From CAZCCV01 sp964497515 (GTDB lineage: Bacteria; Armatimonadota; UBA5829; DTLH01): a stretch of DNA of 58,769 nucleotides. The stretch spans positions 1-58,769 of the forward strand of contig CAZCCV010000012.1 in NCBI GenBank assembly GCA_964497515.1, read 5' to 3'. Positions 42,501 to 50,128 of the stretch are shown in pieces. The notes under the pieces are model-generated. The model was not told where the DNA came from. It ran no database searches and worked only from the letters and a program-made list of their open reading frames with translations. The stretch's first letter is position 1, and every line of letters starts with the position of its first letter. A program made the position numbers and the translations under genes.

Positions 42501-42701
42501 TCCGGTGCCGTTTCCACGCAACGACTCGAGCGCAGGCTTGGCCGAACTGGGCGACGCCGTAGGTGATGATGAATTCGTATACATCCCACCCACCTTTTCG
42601 GCGAGCATTTCTGTGACTTCACCCGCAGCAGGGATCATAATCCCTACGAGCACTGCAACCGCTAATAAAATTGTCAGAGAGCGACTAAGCCATCTTCCCA
42701 C
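39525..42701 (-). CDS. Large exported beta-rich protein with internal repeats, probable outer-membrane barrel
   Basis: 1058 residues. A signal peptide (SLTILLAVAVLVGIMIPAAG) is followed by a short Ser/Pro linker and a domain (about 60-130; 'YVLGHGNVIQNSESVTA', 'DYAGGSIIFTEPVRNGETVTVSYRY') that resembles a beta sandwich. From about 130 to the end it is built of alternating strands ('LSLNLSYSYQT', 'YNYNANYKINAATALTYSSF') ending in 'CDFNLLFH', as in outer-membrane barrels. At about 250, 330, 410, 511, 590 and 687 a motif recurs: F-x-R-[LF]-x-x-[LI] then [DE]..Q...E.G..R. No family name was recognised. GTG 42701 is chosen for GAGGTGAC upstream. Confidence 0.7.
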   Translation of the reverse strand: MGRWLSRSLTILLAVAVLVGIMIPAAGEVTEMLAEKVGGMYTNSSSPTASPSSAKPALESLRGNGTGIGYVLGHGNVIQNSESVTAAGFRKTRGKDYHIDYAGGSIIFTEPVRNGETVTVSYRYSENGSAQRTLVGLPGLALANNKNLSLNLSYSYQTASKEAVGAADVATYGMNAVTNIGNRGSLKSLFYFSTPQQGSQAVNHLAQNQEAPSQQQAKSDQMIIEEGEFGFGRLKLKMGYQDIGQHFSGMASLKESAPDIAALIPELTKEKGLKRFNYQAEMGIGSNSSLTSSMNMVSDKTDKIFQQSLGFSSSRMKASLNISEVGKEFGRFKDIKEANRDQLAREVGIKRQGIGLEFLSPGGAAESKWSKLGFNTISDASGAINSSSADIQFGGIGLSYYSRSVDKGFARLGSLSKDDTTQLALDIRRQFDSNATAAQVTDADRKQILQEAGIDHTNFGMNYAGKSFKTSVSNLSISDGGGTISRQSAAISGSKFSLNLTSQSIDDTFSRLAGLAPMERAQFGNERGMNRLNLAGSYKSGFGDLALGYARVTDSNGAIALKESLALAGKKYSIRAGFMSIDSDFARVGDLTDPDKALMQKERGFRRTDLAAKLKLSEHMDLDSFFYTSKSTSDSATRQQFRNQLNYNTSFGAKVSLFRDQYTAVSADGKETGYLHQYIKLDRGFSMLGGLMFNGLHDINTVTTPNGDTVTATISQTHLESNKNKRLFATADNKMIDFGDGRSENSQSYVITSKLAKSLSFNTALASIDRGDDGSEQMRSYNMKWAIGKRMNLSAEAMDKDGTKVDVTARRSYQLSGMIADKLAVFSNIKLTASRTHEDKQGTLFQETDLVKMEMGFLKGNLIAEFSGSNNSAGSTPGAKGFSFVSDRSDKNRLRFDIARKTRDLGNGQKPLSIYNYNANYKINAATALTYSSFAYQEKANGAIEQVGSTVMSLSTAVRGYSVTANYKREMNLIANQGRDIYGLGVAGKLPWGALVEVGYSLDATDFASGHTYTVKYNHQINADNFLTLTGQMKTQSAQNQETVKDFTARCDFNLLFH

Positions 42702-42767
42702 TACAGTCACCTCATCCGGCTGCCACACGGCAACCTCAGAGAGTCAAACAACTTGCAGTAAGTTGCT

Positions 42768-43874
42768 TTAGAACGACTTGGTCAGAACGTCGACTCTAAG
42801 CGAACGCTCTGCACTGCGACGCATTTCTGCGACGTCTTTAGCGTCTTTGTAGTAGTCGGATGTGTCTTCAGCTATGACTGTCCTTCGGTCGGAAAGCCTT
42901 ATAAATGTGCTGGTCGGCTCCGAATCTTGATACTCCCGTACTGTCGTATCTTTCGGCTTGGTGACCACCACTTTGGGCTCTTGTTCTTCCACCTCTTTTT
43001 CTGCAGCCGTCGGCTCTTTGTAAGCTACCTTTGCTTGAAACTCGTCAACTTCGGAGTGTTTGGCAGGCCGAGCTACCTCGGCATTTTTGGCAATCATAAC
43101 CGAAGGCTTAGAATCGTTTTCAAGCCTTTCTGCGTCTGGTCTCTCAGTGCGAGACGCGACTTTCCGAGATGCTGTCACACTCGATACAGGCTTGCTCTCT
43201 TCTTTGGGCTGAACGGTAGATGGCTGCTCTGTTATCGTAACCACCGAAGGTCTGGCGGGAGTGCGAACGTGTGCAGGCACGTCATTCGTTCCACGGGGAA
43301 TCAACACAAAGAGGCTTCCTGCGACTGCGACTGTAGCTACAGCAGCTGCTGCATACCCGAGTCTCGGAACCTGCAGCAGCGATCTGATTCCTGTCAGAAT
43401 CGTTTCTCGCTTGGCGGCTTTGCTCTCACCCACCGTAGCTGCGATGATTCGAGACCGCAGTGTTTTTGGTGGCTCTACATCCAGAATCATCGCCACCGAA
43501 CTGACAGTAGCTCTCATAGCTGTAAGCGCTTCCTGGCAGCCCTCACAAAGCGCCAGATGAGATTCCAGCTCCAACTCGTCATCTATGGAGAGCTCACTAT
43601 CGACATACTCAGAGAGCAGTGTTCGGTAGTATGCACACGTGTGTGAAGTCGTCTGCTCCTGCGAAACCCTGTCTCTAATTGCTGAGGCCAGGTGCGCCGG
43701 TGGCTCTGTCTCTTCTATGATCGACGTGAAACCTACCACCGACCGAAGAGCTTCCAGCTCTTCTCTGCACCCTGCACACTTAGCCAGATGCTTTTCGACG
43801 GCTTCCAGCGTTGCCTCATCGAGTTCACCGTCCAAATAGCAGGACAGTTTATCTCGAACCTTGCTGCATTTCAT
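42768..43874 (-). CDS. Membrane protein with two zf-HC2 (anti-sigma) domains
   Basis: 368 residues. The first zf-HC2 (about 3-50; 'CSKVRDKLSCYLDGELDEATLEAVEKHLAKCAGCREEL') and second (about 78-125; 'YYRTLLSEYVDSELSIDDELELESHLALCEGCQEAL') each carry the H-x3-C-x2-C pattern, although the leading residue of the second is C-A-Y-Y. One transmembrane helix (about 175-195, LGYAAAAVATVAVAGSLFVLI) precedes a Lys/Glu/Thr-rich periplasmic tail. The layout is that of an anti-sigma factor, but no ECF sigma gene adjoins. AGGAGG lies 8 bp before ATG 43874. It lies between two barrel genes. Confidence 0.8.
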   Translation of the reverse strand: MKCSKVRDKLSCYLDGELDEATLEAVEKHLAKCAGCREELEALRSVVGFTSIIEETEPPAHLASAIRDRVSQEQTTSHTCAYYRTLLSEYVDSELSIDDELELESHLALCEGCQEALTAMRATVSSVAMILDVEPPKTLRSRIIAATVGESKAAKRETILTGIRSLLQVPRLGYAAAAVATVAVAGSLFVLIPRGTNDVPAHVRTPARPSVVTITEQPSTVQPKEESKPVSSVTASRKVASRTERPDAERLENDSKPSVMIAKNAEVARPAKHSEVDEFQAKVAYKEPTAAEKEVEEQEPKVVVTKPKDTTVREYQDSEPTSTFIRLSDRRTVIAEDTSDYYKDAKDVAEMRRSAERSLRVDVLTKSF

Positions 43875-44040
43875 TTTCGACACCTCCTGTTACGGCTGAA
43901 GGAGAGATCAAGTCTCGCCTGCCAACCTCTCTGACACCGCAAACGAGCAAAAGTAACAGGTATTTTGCCGAAAACATATGGAAGGCGTGCGACAGCGCAA
44001 TTGGCTGTCGCGAAAAGTGGCTAATTGTGGTAAAACGAGG

Positions 44041-44667
44041 CTATTTGCCGAACGCTTTGAAAGTGTACTCGATCAGCATATGGATGCCGCTTAGGTCGCT
44101 ATCGGAGTTGTGGCGGAGGAATGCTGCAGTCGCACTGAAACCGCGGCCTAAATCGTAGCTGATACCAACACTTCCAAAGTTGTCGTCGCCGCCCGTATAA
44201 TCAATGGCGAATGTAGTGCGGGGTGTGATCTCTAAATCGTAGCCGAAAAATGGGCTGAGCTTGCTGTCTGCATAGTTTGCGCCTAGATGAATGCTGCCAA
44301 TGCCGAGAGGTGCAGATCCGACCATATACGGCTCAGCTTTCAGGCCACTGTGGATATTTTGTACGCCAACGGCAATCGCGCGCTCGGAAGGAGATTCACA
44401 GAGAAGCCATTTGATGTTAAATGCCGATGCGCCATCTGGAACTCTATCGTATCCCATCTCTATGTTGTGCCCTATGCCAAGCTGGAAACATTTGCTGACC
44501 TCAGAGCCTAGCATATCACCGCGTGGAGAATAGCGTTCGAGGCTGATGTTCGTGCAACCACAGGGTAGTATTTCTGTCGTTGGAATCAGTATCAGCCCGC
44601 TCGGACCGCCCAATGCGGCCGACGAAAGAAGAAGAATCACAGAAACTGCGAGTAGCGATATTCTCAA
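44041..44667 (-). CDS. Small outer-membrane beta-barrel-like protein (YjbH-like)
   Basis: 208 residues. A signal peptide (LRISLLAVSVILLLSSAALGG) precedes 'GPSGLILIPTTEILPCG', which recalls the start of YjbH-type exopolysaccharide barrels. Alternating amphipathic strands follow ('GIGHNIEMGYDRV', 'SIHLGANYADSK', 'TTFAIDYTGGDDNFGSVGISYDLGRGFSATAAFLRH'), ending in 'HMLIEYTFKAFGK'. TTG 44667 is chosen because AAAGGGGCAGG lies just upstream; the longer frame to 44763 would put 32 unlikely residues before the signal. Probably in one transcript with the zf-HC2 protein. Confidence 0.7.
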   Translation of the reverse strand: MRISLLAVSVILLLSSAALGGPSGLILIPTTEILPCGCTNISLERYSPRGDMLGSEVSKCFQLGIGHNIEMGYDRVPDGASAFNIKWLLCESPSERAIAVGVQNIHSGLKAEPYMVGSAPLGIGSIHLGANYADSKLSPFFGYDLEITPRTTFAIDYTGGDDNFGSVGISYDLGRGFSATAAFLRHNSDSDLSGIHMLIEYTFKAFGK

Positions 44668-44766
44668 TATCCTGCCCCTTTGAATTGTACCTCGAAACTG
44701 AGGCTTCTGATCTGTTTTCGGTTGTGCGACTGACTTGCCGAGGCACCTTCGTGCCGCACTCAATTG

Positions 44767-45843
44767 TTACTGGTCGTCGCCGTTACCTTGGAGACGATCG
44801 GCCTGATCAGCAGCGTTCAGATGATCGATCAACTCCTGAATATCCCCGTCCATTATAGAGTCGAGGCGATATATTGTGTAGTTGATTCGATGGTCGGTAA
44901 GCCGCCCCTGCGGAAAGTTGTATGTGCGACTTTTGTCGCTCCTGTCACCGGAACGCACCATAAGTCTGCGTGCAGAAGTCTCTTTTTCTTGCTGAGCCTG
45001 CCGCTCTCGTTCCAGCAAATGAGCACGCAGCATCCGCATCGCCCGCTCCTTATTCTGAAGCTGCGAACGCTCATCCTGACACTGAACAACTATACCAGAG
45101 GGTTTGTGGACTATTCGAACAGCAGTCTCGTTCTTCTGAACGTTCTGCCCGCCAGCACTCGACGATCTGTAGGTGTCTATTTCGAGATCGTCCGTATTGA
45201 TCTCTACATCTACATCCTCGGCCTCGGGCATAACTGCTACTGTAGCAGCCGATGTGTGAATCCTGCCGCTCGATTCGGTAGCTGGCACTCGCTGAACTCT
45301 GTGAACTCCAGACTCGAACTTCAGGGCACTGTACGCACCCTTCCCACCGATGCCGAGCACCGCTTCTTTGTAACCGCCGATTCCAGTTGGCGTAGCCGAG
45401 AGCAACTCCGTTTTCCATCGCCGGCGTTCAGCATACCGCTCGTACATGCGAAGCAGATCGCCAGCGAACAGTGCAGCTTCCTCACCACCGGTTCCGGCAC
45501 GGACTTCTACTATGACGTCCTTCTCATCGTTCGGATCCTTAGGCAGAAGCATCACCTTCAGCTCTTGGCTAAGCGTCTCCAACTGCGATTTCAAGTTGTC
45601 GAGCTCCGACTGAGCGAGCTTCTTCAGCTCGTCTTCCATCGACTCCCCGAGCATCTCCTCAGTCTCGCCAATCTGCTTGCGGACGGATTTGTACTCACGG
45701 TACTTGGCTACAACATCCGACAGATCCGCGTGCGCCTTTGCAATGCGGTTGAACTCGCGCGGGTCGGAGATTACATCCGGGTCGGCCAGACGCTCTCCGA
45801 GCTCATCGTATCTATTATCTACTTCGTTGAGTTTTTCGAACAT
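44767..45843 (-). CDS. prfA: Peptide chain release factor 1
   Basis: 358 residues. The GGQ peptidyl-hydrolysis motif is in 'SSSAGGQNVQKNETAVRIVH', and the stop-codon-reading tripeptide is P-A-T ('RVPATESSGRIHTS'), which identifies RF1 (UAA/UAG) rather than RF2. It belongs to the common rpmE-DUF1385-prfA block; the usual next gene, prmC, which methylates the GGQ glutamine, is not here. Confidence 0.96.
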   Translation of the reverse strand: MFEKLNEVDNRYDELGERLADPDVISDPREFNRIAKAHADLSDVVAKYREYKSVRKQIGETEEMLGESMEDELKKLAQSELDNLKSQLETLSQELKVMLLPKDPNDEKDVIVEVRAGTGGEEAALFAGDLLRMYERYAERRRWKTELLSATPTGIGGYKEAVLGIGGKGAYSALKFESGVHRVQRVPATESSGRIHTSAATVAVMPEAEDVDVEINTDDLEIDTYRSSSAGGQNVQKNETAVRIVHKPSGIVVQCQDERSQLQNKERAMRMLRAHLLERERQAQQEKETSARRLMVRSGDRSDKSRTYNFPQGRLTDHRINYTIYRLDSIMDGDIQELIDHLNAADQADRLQGNGDDQ

Positions 45844-45851
45844 CTAAACGG

Positions 45852-46862
45852 TTAACAGGACTCAGCCAGCGCTTGCGCCCGATCTTCCTCCTCCGCCTGC
45901 ATAACGCTTTGGACGGATCTAATTGCTACCTCTACCTGGTCATCCGACGGCTCAAGTGTAGTAATCCGCTGCATGAGAAGCCCCGGACCAAGCAGCACTC
46001 TGGTCAGAATCGAAGTCTTACAGTTGCCGGCGAGTTTGATTATCTCATAAGCGATACCAGCAACAACCACGAGCAGAGGAAGTTTAAATGCCAATCGATA
46101 AAGAGCATTTCTCCAAAGGATTAGCCCAGTAGCTGGCGCATCACCGAACTTCCAAGGAACTATCGTGAAGACTATGATACTCACGAATATGACAAGCAGC
46201 AGAAAACTCGTGCCACACCTTACGTGCACGGTAGAGTATTCCTGCACGTTCTTCACTGTGAGCTCTAAACCAGCTTCGTAAGCGTTGATCGTCTTATGCT
46301 CCGCGCCGTGGTACTGAAACACCCTGCGGATATCCTTCATGTGTGAGATTCCCCACACATAAAGGAAGAAGAACGTCAGCTTGATGCCACCTTCTATAAG
46401 TCCCAAATACAGCCGGTTCTCAGTGTGCGAACCTGCAATCCACGTGGTAAGCCGTATCGGTAGAAACATAAAGAAGAGTATCGCGAGCGCAAGCGACAAG
46501 AACAGTGTTGCGTTGAGAGCAACCTCGTTTACCTTGCTGCTTTTCGGTTCGCTTCCGGCATCTTCTGTTTGTCCATTTGCTTTCGCCTGTTCGTCGGCCA
46601 TAGCAATGTTTGCCGACCACAACAGCGACTTCATACCGAGCGCCAGGGTATCGATCATGGCAAGAGTCCCCCGAAGCACCGGTTTGTTTAGCCACTTGAG
46701 CTTTCCAAGGAACCCCTTAGACACCAACTCGGTCGTTGTTACTATTTCATTGTTCTCTCGGCGGCACGCGACAGCAAAATGCTTCTTGCCGCGCATCATC
46801 ACACCTTCGATGACAGCCTGCCCGCCGTAGTGAAACTCTGCTGAAGTGTTTTTGCCCGCCAT
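45852..46862 (-). CDS. DUF1385 (YqhQ-type) membrane protein
   Basis: 336 residues. The signature 'FHYGGQAVIEGVMMRGKKHFAVACR' and 'VFQYHGAEHKTINAYEAGLELT' identify DUF1385. About four to five transmembrane helices follow (LFLSLALAILFFMFLPI, LTFFFLYVWGI, FLLLVIFVSIIVFTIVPW, LPLLVVVAGIAYEIIKLAG). Function is unknown; the gene neighbours rpmE and prfA in many Gram-positive and related genomes. AGGAAG Shine-Dalgarno. Confidence 0.93.
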   Translation of the reverse strand: MAGKNTSAEFHYGGQAVIEGVMMRGKKHFAVACRRENNEIVTTTELVSKGFLGKLKWLNKPVLRGTLAMIDTLALGMKSLLWSANIAMADEQAKANGQTEDAGSEPKSSKVNEVALNATLFLSLALAILFFMFLPIRLTTWIAGSHTENRLYLGLIEGGIKLTFFFLYVWGISHMKDIRRVFQYHGAEHKTINAYEAGLELTVKNVQEYSTVHVRCGTSFLLLVIFVSIIVFTIVPWKFGDAPATGLILWRNALYRLAFKLPLLVVVAGIAYEIIKLAGNCKTSILTRVLLGPGLLMQRITTLEPSDDQVEVAIRSVQSVMQAEEEDRAQALAESC

Positions 46863-46885
46863 AATTGCTTCCTATCCCGGCAAAC

Positions 46886-46935
46886 AAAAAGGAAGCGTGC
46901 CGCCGGGGCAAAACCCGAACAGAACTGCCGCTTCC
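46886..46935 (-). terminator. Attenuating terminator after rpmE
   Basis: On the minus strand GGAAGCG (from 46935) pairs with CGCTTCC (46891-46897) and is followed by TTTTT (46886-46890). It lies between rpmE and the DUF1385 gene, so it may reduce read-through from the strong ribosomal-protein promoter into DUF1385-prfA. Confidence 0.6.
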
Positions 46936-46957
46936 ATGAGTCTGTTGCGAAAACGAG

Positions 46958-47176
46958 CTAGGATTCTTTCTGCTCGTTCTTCATGCCGTACTTCTGAAGG
47001 AATTTCTCTACGCGCCCCTCAGTGTCGACAATCTTCTGCTTACCAGTGTAAAATGGATGGCACGCAGAACAGATTTCGACCCTTATGTCTTCTTTAGTAG
47101 ACCGGGTAGTAAAGGAGTTCCCACAAGCACAGTTCACGGTAGTCTCTTTATACTCAGGATGTATTCCGGATTTCAT
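46958..47176 (-). CDS. rpmE: Ribosomal protein L31, zinc-binding (C+) type
   Basis: 72 residues. The four zinc cysteines C16, C18, C36 and C39 are present ('NCACGNSFTT', 'EICSACHPFYTGKQ'). The form with cysteines is the zinc-replete paralogue; no C- copy is visible here. A promoter and a leader hairpin lie upstream. Confidence 0.96.
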   Translation of the reverse strand: MKSGIHPEYKETTVNCACGNSFTTRSTKEDIRVEICSACHPFYTGKQKIVDTEGRVEKFLQKYGMKNEQKES

Positions 47177-47202
47177 CGTTCACCTTCATAAACGTGACTT
47201 AC

Positions 47203-47271
47203 CGTTCAGTATCCCCACAGGAACGCTGAACGGTTATTGTAGATTATACCACCATGATCCACCATTAGCAA
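47203..47271 (-). promoter_or_regulatory. rpmE promoter and leader hairpin
   Basis: On the minus strand TTGCTA (47266-47271), 17 bp and TATAAT (47243-47248). Transcription should begin near 47236. The leader at once forms an 8-bp perfect hairpin, CCGTTCAG with CTGAACGG (47203-47233), before the start codon. It could be a site for L31 autoregulation or a stability element. Confidence 0.6.
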
Positions 47272-47359
47272 GCAAAAAATGCTTCAAATGAATATTGTTG
47301 GTCGAGAATATACCATCAATGGGTTTGTTTAGCTGCTCTCTCGGTTGGGAATCAGCGTA

Positions 47360-47389
47360 TTGGCCCCATAAGTATACTAATGCTAAAAT
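47360..47389 (+). promoter_or_regulatory. Porin gene promoter
   Basis: TTGGCC (47360-47365), 18 bp and TAAAAT in the extended form TGCTAAAAT (-10 at 47384-47389). Transcription from about 47396 leaves a leader of about 290 nt. Back to back with the rpmE promoter; the 88 bp between show no gene. Confidence 0.5.
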
Positions 47390-47395
47390 GTAAAC

Positions 47396-47686
47396 TGTAA
47401 TATGGTAATTAGGCGTTTTTACCTGCGTCAAAGGTAAAATGGTGTATCGAGGCGGGCAAGCTCGACTCTGATACGCTTTTCGAACTATCGCGTTCCGGCG
47501 GACAGGTTGGACGGGAGGTGAAAGAAACCTTGAATGGCCTGTAGGCCTCCGGGCGATGGTGAGAGGTTGAAGGGGAAAGACGTTAGGGCAGTTTGCGCGG
47601 TCAAGGGAACATGGATACTTTTCCCGCTGCAGCCCAGCGATACTGACTCCTTCGACAAGATGTGTTAAGCATTCAAGGAGGAAGTA
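47396..47686 (+). promoter_or_regulatory. Long purine-rich leader of the porin mRNA
   Basis: The stretch contains several possible hairpins: TTTTACC/GGTAAAA (about 47413-47435), GGCCTgtAGGCC (47536-47547) and GGAGG with CCTCC. A 44-codon open frame, ATG 47534 to TAA 47668, ends 19 bp before the porin start; it has no strong Shine-Dalgarno and resembles nothing known. AAGGAGG lies directly before the porin ATG. The leader fits no riboswitch class that was recognised. It may stabilise a highly expressed mRNA. Confidence 0.4.
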
Positions 47687-49621
47687 ATGAAAAAGACAGT
47701 ACTGGGTATCAGCCTTCTGATCCTTGTTGCGTTTGCAGCTCCGCTGTTTGCGCAGGGACCGTTTGCTGATGTCCCCACCGACCACTGGGCCTATGAGGCA
47801 GTGAACTCACTGCAGGATGCCGGTATCGTTATCGGTTATCCGGATGGCACCTATGGTGGCAAGAGAGCGATGACTCGCTACGAGTTTGCAGTCGCTATCG
47901 ACAGAATGATCCCGATTATTGCTCAGAAGGTAGTATCGGGTGAGGCTGGTGTCGCTGGAGATCGCGGACCGGCCGGACCTCCAGGACCTCAGGGACCTCA
48001 GGGACCTGCTGGAACTGCTGGTATTACTCCGGAGCAGTTCAGTGCTCTGCAGAACCTTGTTAATGAGTTCCGTGACGAGCTCGCAGCACTCGGCGTTGAC
48101 GTCGACACGCTGAAGAGAGACGTAGCCGCCCTCGCGGGTCGTGTAGACGCCCTCGAGAAAGAGCAGCGCAGAGTCAAGTGGAATGGCAATGCCAACCTTT
48201 TTGCTATCGCTACCAGCCATAGCGAAGGCGAGCCTTGGGATCTTGACAACCGCCCGCTGCAGCTCCCTGGACCGGGCGCTGGTGATCTGGTCAACTCGAT
48301 CAGCTTCGTCCGCGACTTCGACCTGAGCATTACAGGCGCAGTCAGTCCGTCAGTCAAGGTTGTCAGTGACATCAACTACGGCAACTACATTTCCGGTTAC
48401 CTCGGTGGCGTGATCAACGACTACGTCGGTACCGAGCGAACTCTTCAGACCAGATCTGCTGGAATGAACTTCGCGAACACCGACTCGTTCTTCCCGTACA
48501 CCCTTTATGCACAGGCAGGACTTGGTAAGGGCGCAGTCACAGTCGGACGATTCCCCGTTCAGCTGACTCCTTACTCCCTGAAGCTCATCGATGTAGACAG
48601 CTACAGCGTTAATGAGAAGACAGACAGCGGCAACTATCCACTCGACGGTGGTATGTTGACCTGCGATTTCGGACCTGTTGGCTTCACCGGCTTCGCCGTG
48701 AAGACAGACCAGAACAGCCTGCTCGGCTCGACCGGATTGGTTTCTCAGCCCACAGCTGGACTGTACTGGGCTGGTCCGTTTGTTATGTCCGGAGGACACG
48801 GCTTTGGTGGACTGGCTGCAGTCGAACAGGTTGCCGCCGGACAGATCACCATCAAGACCCCGCTTAAGGGTAGCCTGACTGGAACCTATATGCAGGGCGC
48901 TGGCCCCGTGGCCACAACTTCTACCGAGGGACTGACCACGTCTTACGACAAAGCCACCCTCATTGGTGCTAACGGAAGCTGGCAGATCGGCCGCTTCCCC
49001 CTTAACGCTGAGTACGCTCAGACCAAGACCGTCGGAGATGCCGGCGTCGATGATCTTGATTTCGACAACAAGGCCTATGACGGAAGTATCGGCCTCGGCT
49101 TCGGTAAGGTTGGACTCACCGCTGGTTACAGACAGGTAGAGCGCAACTTTGCTGGCCCTGGTTACTGGGAGAAGATCGGTCTGTGGACCAACCCGACCAA
49201 CATTCGTGGTCCGTACGCTTCTCTGAACTTCGGTCTGTCGAAGAGCCTCAGCTTCTCTGCTGATGGTGCTTTCTACAAGACCGCCAAGTCCTACTACGAC
49301 CTTCCCAACGTCATTGATGACGAGGACAAAGTTTGGAGGGCCGAGGGTAACATTCAGCTCGGACTTTCCAGCAGCAACGCACTCAACTTCGGTATGCAGT
49401 ACGTTCGCTGGGAGCCGGATGATTGGACCGGTGAAGGCGTTGTTACAAACTCCACAGAGAAGTACATCAACATCGGTCTGGCACACCAGTTCAGCCCCAA
49501 CGCGGGTCTGAATCTGACTTACCAGATCATCGACTACAAGCCTGGCTGGGGCTCCACACCGTACGGTGAGGAACGCTGGAAGGGCGCTATTGCAGTCGCT
49601 CAGTTCAAGGCGAAGTTCTAA
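47687..49621 (+). CDS. SLH-domain outer-membrane porin with a collagen-like segment
   Basis: 644 residues. A signal peptide (to A22-Q23) is followed by one SLH domain (about 26-78; 'FADVPTDHWAYEAVNSLQDAGIVIGYPDGTYGG'), seven Gly-X-Y triplets (residues 91-112), a coiled coil (about 115-160; 'FSALQNLVNEFRDELAALGVD') and a C-terminal beta barrel (about 165-644) ending in 'AVAQFKAKF' with the terminal Phe of outer-membrane barrels. SLH porins (OmpM, SlpA-type) bind peptidoglycan or its secondary polymers and tether the outer membrane. Codon use is more biased than in the neighbours, suggesting very high expression. AAGGAGG precedes ATG 47687. Confidence 0.9.
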   Translation: MKKTVLGISLLILVAFAAPLFAQGPFADVPTDHWAYEAVNSLQDAGIVIGYPDGTYGGKRAMTRYEFAVAIDRMIPIIAQKVVSGEAGVAGDRGPAGPPGPQGPQGPAGTAGITPEQFSALQNLVNEFRDELAALGVDVDTLKRDVAALAGRVDALEKEQRRVKWNGNANLFAIATSHSEGEPWDLDNRPLQLPGPGAGDLVNSISFVRDFDLSITGAVSPSVKVVSDINYGNYISGYLGGVINDYVGTERTLQTRSAGMNFANTDSFFPYTLYAQAGLGKGAVTVGRFPVQLTPYSLKLIDVDSYSVNEKTDSGNYPLDGGMLTCDFGPVGFTGFAVKTDQNSLLGSTGLVSQPTAGLYWAGPFVMSGGHGFGGLAAVEQVAAGQITIKTPLKGSLTGTYMQGAGPVATTSTEGLTTSYDKATLIGANGSWQIGRFPLNAEYAQTKTVGDAGVDDLDFDNKAYDGSIGLGFGKVGLTAGYRQVERNFAGPGYWEKIGLWTNPTNIRGPYASLNFGLSKSLSFSADGAFYKTAKSYYDLPNVIDDEDKVWRAEGNIQLGLSSSNALNFGMQYVRWEPDDWTGEGVVTNSTEKYINIGLAHQFSPNAGLNLTYQIIDYKPGWGSTPYGEERWKGAIAVAQFKAKF

Positions 49622-49642
49622 GCCGTCGGCTTGAAATAACGA

Positions 49643-49679
49643 ACAGCCCCGCTGCCGAAGCAACGGGGCTGTTTTTTTA
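49643..49679 (+). terminator. Strong intrinsic terminator of the porin gene
   Basis: A 9-bp GC-rich stem, ACAGCCCCG (49643-49651) and CGGGGCTGT (49664-49672), followed by T7, starting 22 bp after the stop. Confidence 0.93.
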
Positions 49680-49714
49680 TCGGTATCATCCGGCTAAATA
49701 GCACAAATAAGGAT

Positions 49715-49739
49715 GAGCCGCAGAGCGATTCTGCGGCTC
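49715..49739 (-). terminator. Hairpin terminator downstream of trxA
   Basis: A perfect 9-bp stem, GAGCCGCAG and CTGCGGCTC, 7-nt loop. On the minus strand the bases after it read ATCCTTATTTG, only moderately T-rich. It ends the ftsK-to-trxA minus-strand run. Confidence 0.6.
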
Positions 49740-49765
49740 ACGAAAGGATATAATCTGTGGCTAGA

Positions 49766-50089
49766 CTACAGATGCGGTTCCAACTTTGAGACTATGGACT
49801 GCTTGGGCTGAAGTCCAACTAGTCGTTCAGCCGGCTCACCATCCTTGAACAGAATGATAGTCGGAATGCTGGCTACTCCGTACTTGCTGGCCGTGCCAGG
49901 GTTTTCCTGAACATCCAGCTTGCACACTTTCAGCTTGTCGGCCATCTCACCAGCTATTGCATCAATCGTTGGTCCAAGGGCTTTGCACGGCCCACACCAT
50001 TCCGCCCAGAAGTCAACCAGCACGGGCGTCTCAGACTTCAAAACCTCTGCCTCAAAGGTAGCATCGGTAACTTCCATTGCTGCGCTCAC
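49766..50089 (-). CDS. trxA: Thioredoxin
   Basis: 107 residues. The active site is 'FWAEWCGPCKALGPT', with the cis-Pro in 'GVASIPTIILFKDG'. It reduces protein disulfides using electrons from TrxB. The start is GTG 50089 with GGAGG 7 bp upstream, rather than the upstream frame that begins inside the intergenic region. Confidence 0.95.
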   Translation of the reverse strand: MSAAMEVTDATFEAEVLKSETPVLVDFWAEWCGPCKALGPTIDAIAGEMADKLKVCKLDVQENPGTASKYGVASIPTIILFKDGEPAERLVGLQPKQSIVSKLEPHL

Positions 50090-50128
50090 TCTTTCACCTC
50101 CATCAAAATAACCCAATTGCGGGGCCAA

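Noticed and set aside
44764..45855. 363-codon open frame antisense to prfA
   Set aside because: It lies wholly across a certain gene (RF1) and reads as low-complexity Leu/Arg/Cys sequence.
47396..47686. Known riboswitch or 6S/RNase P RNA in the porin leader
   Set aside because: Conserved cores of the TPP, SAM, cobalamin, c-di-GMP and ydaO classes, RNase P and SRP RNA were looked for by eye and not found.
48350..49663. 437-codon open frame antisense to the porin gene
   Set aside because: It mirrors the biased codon use of the porin, has no start signal, and its translation has no recognisable domain.
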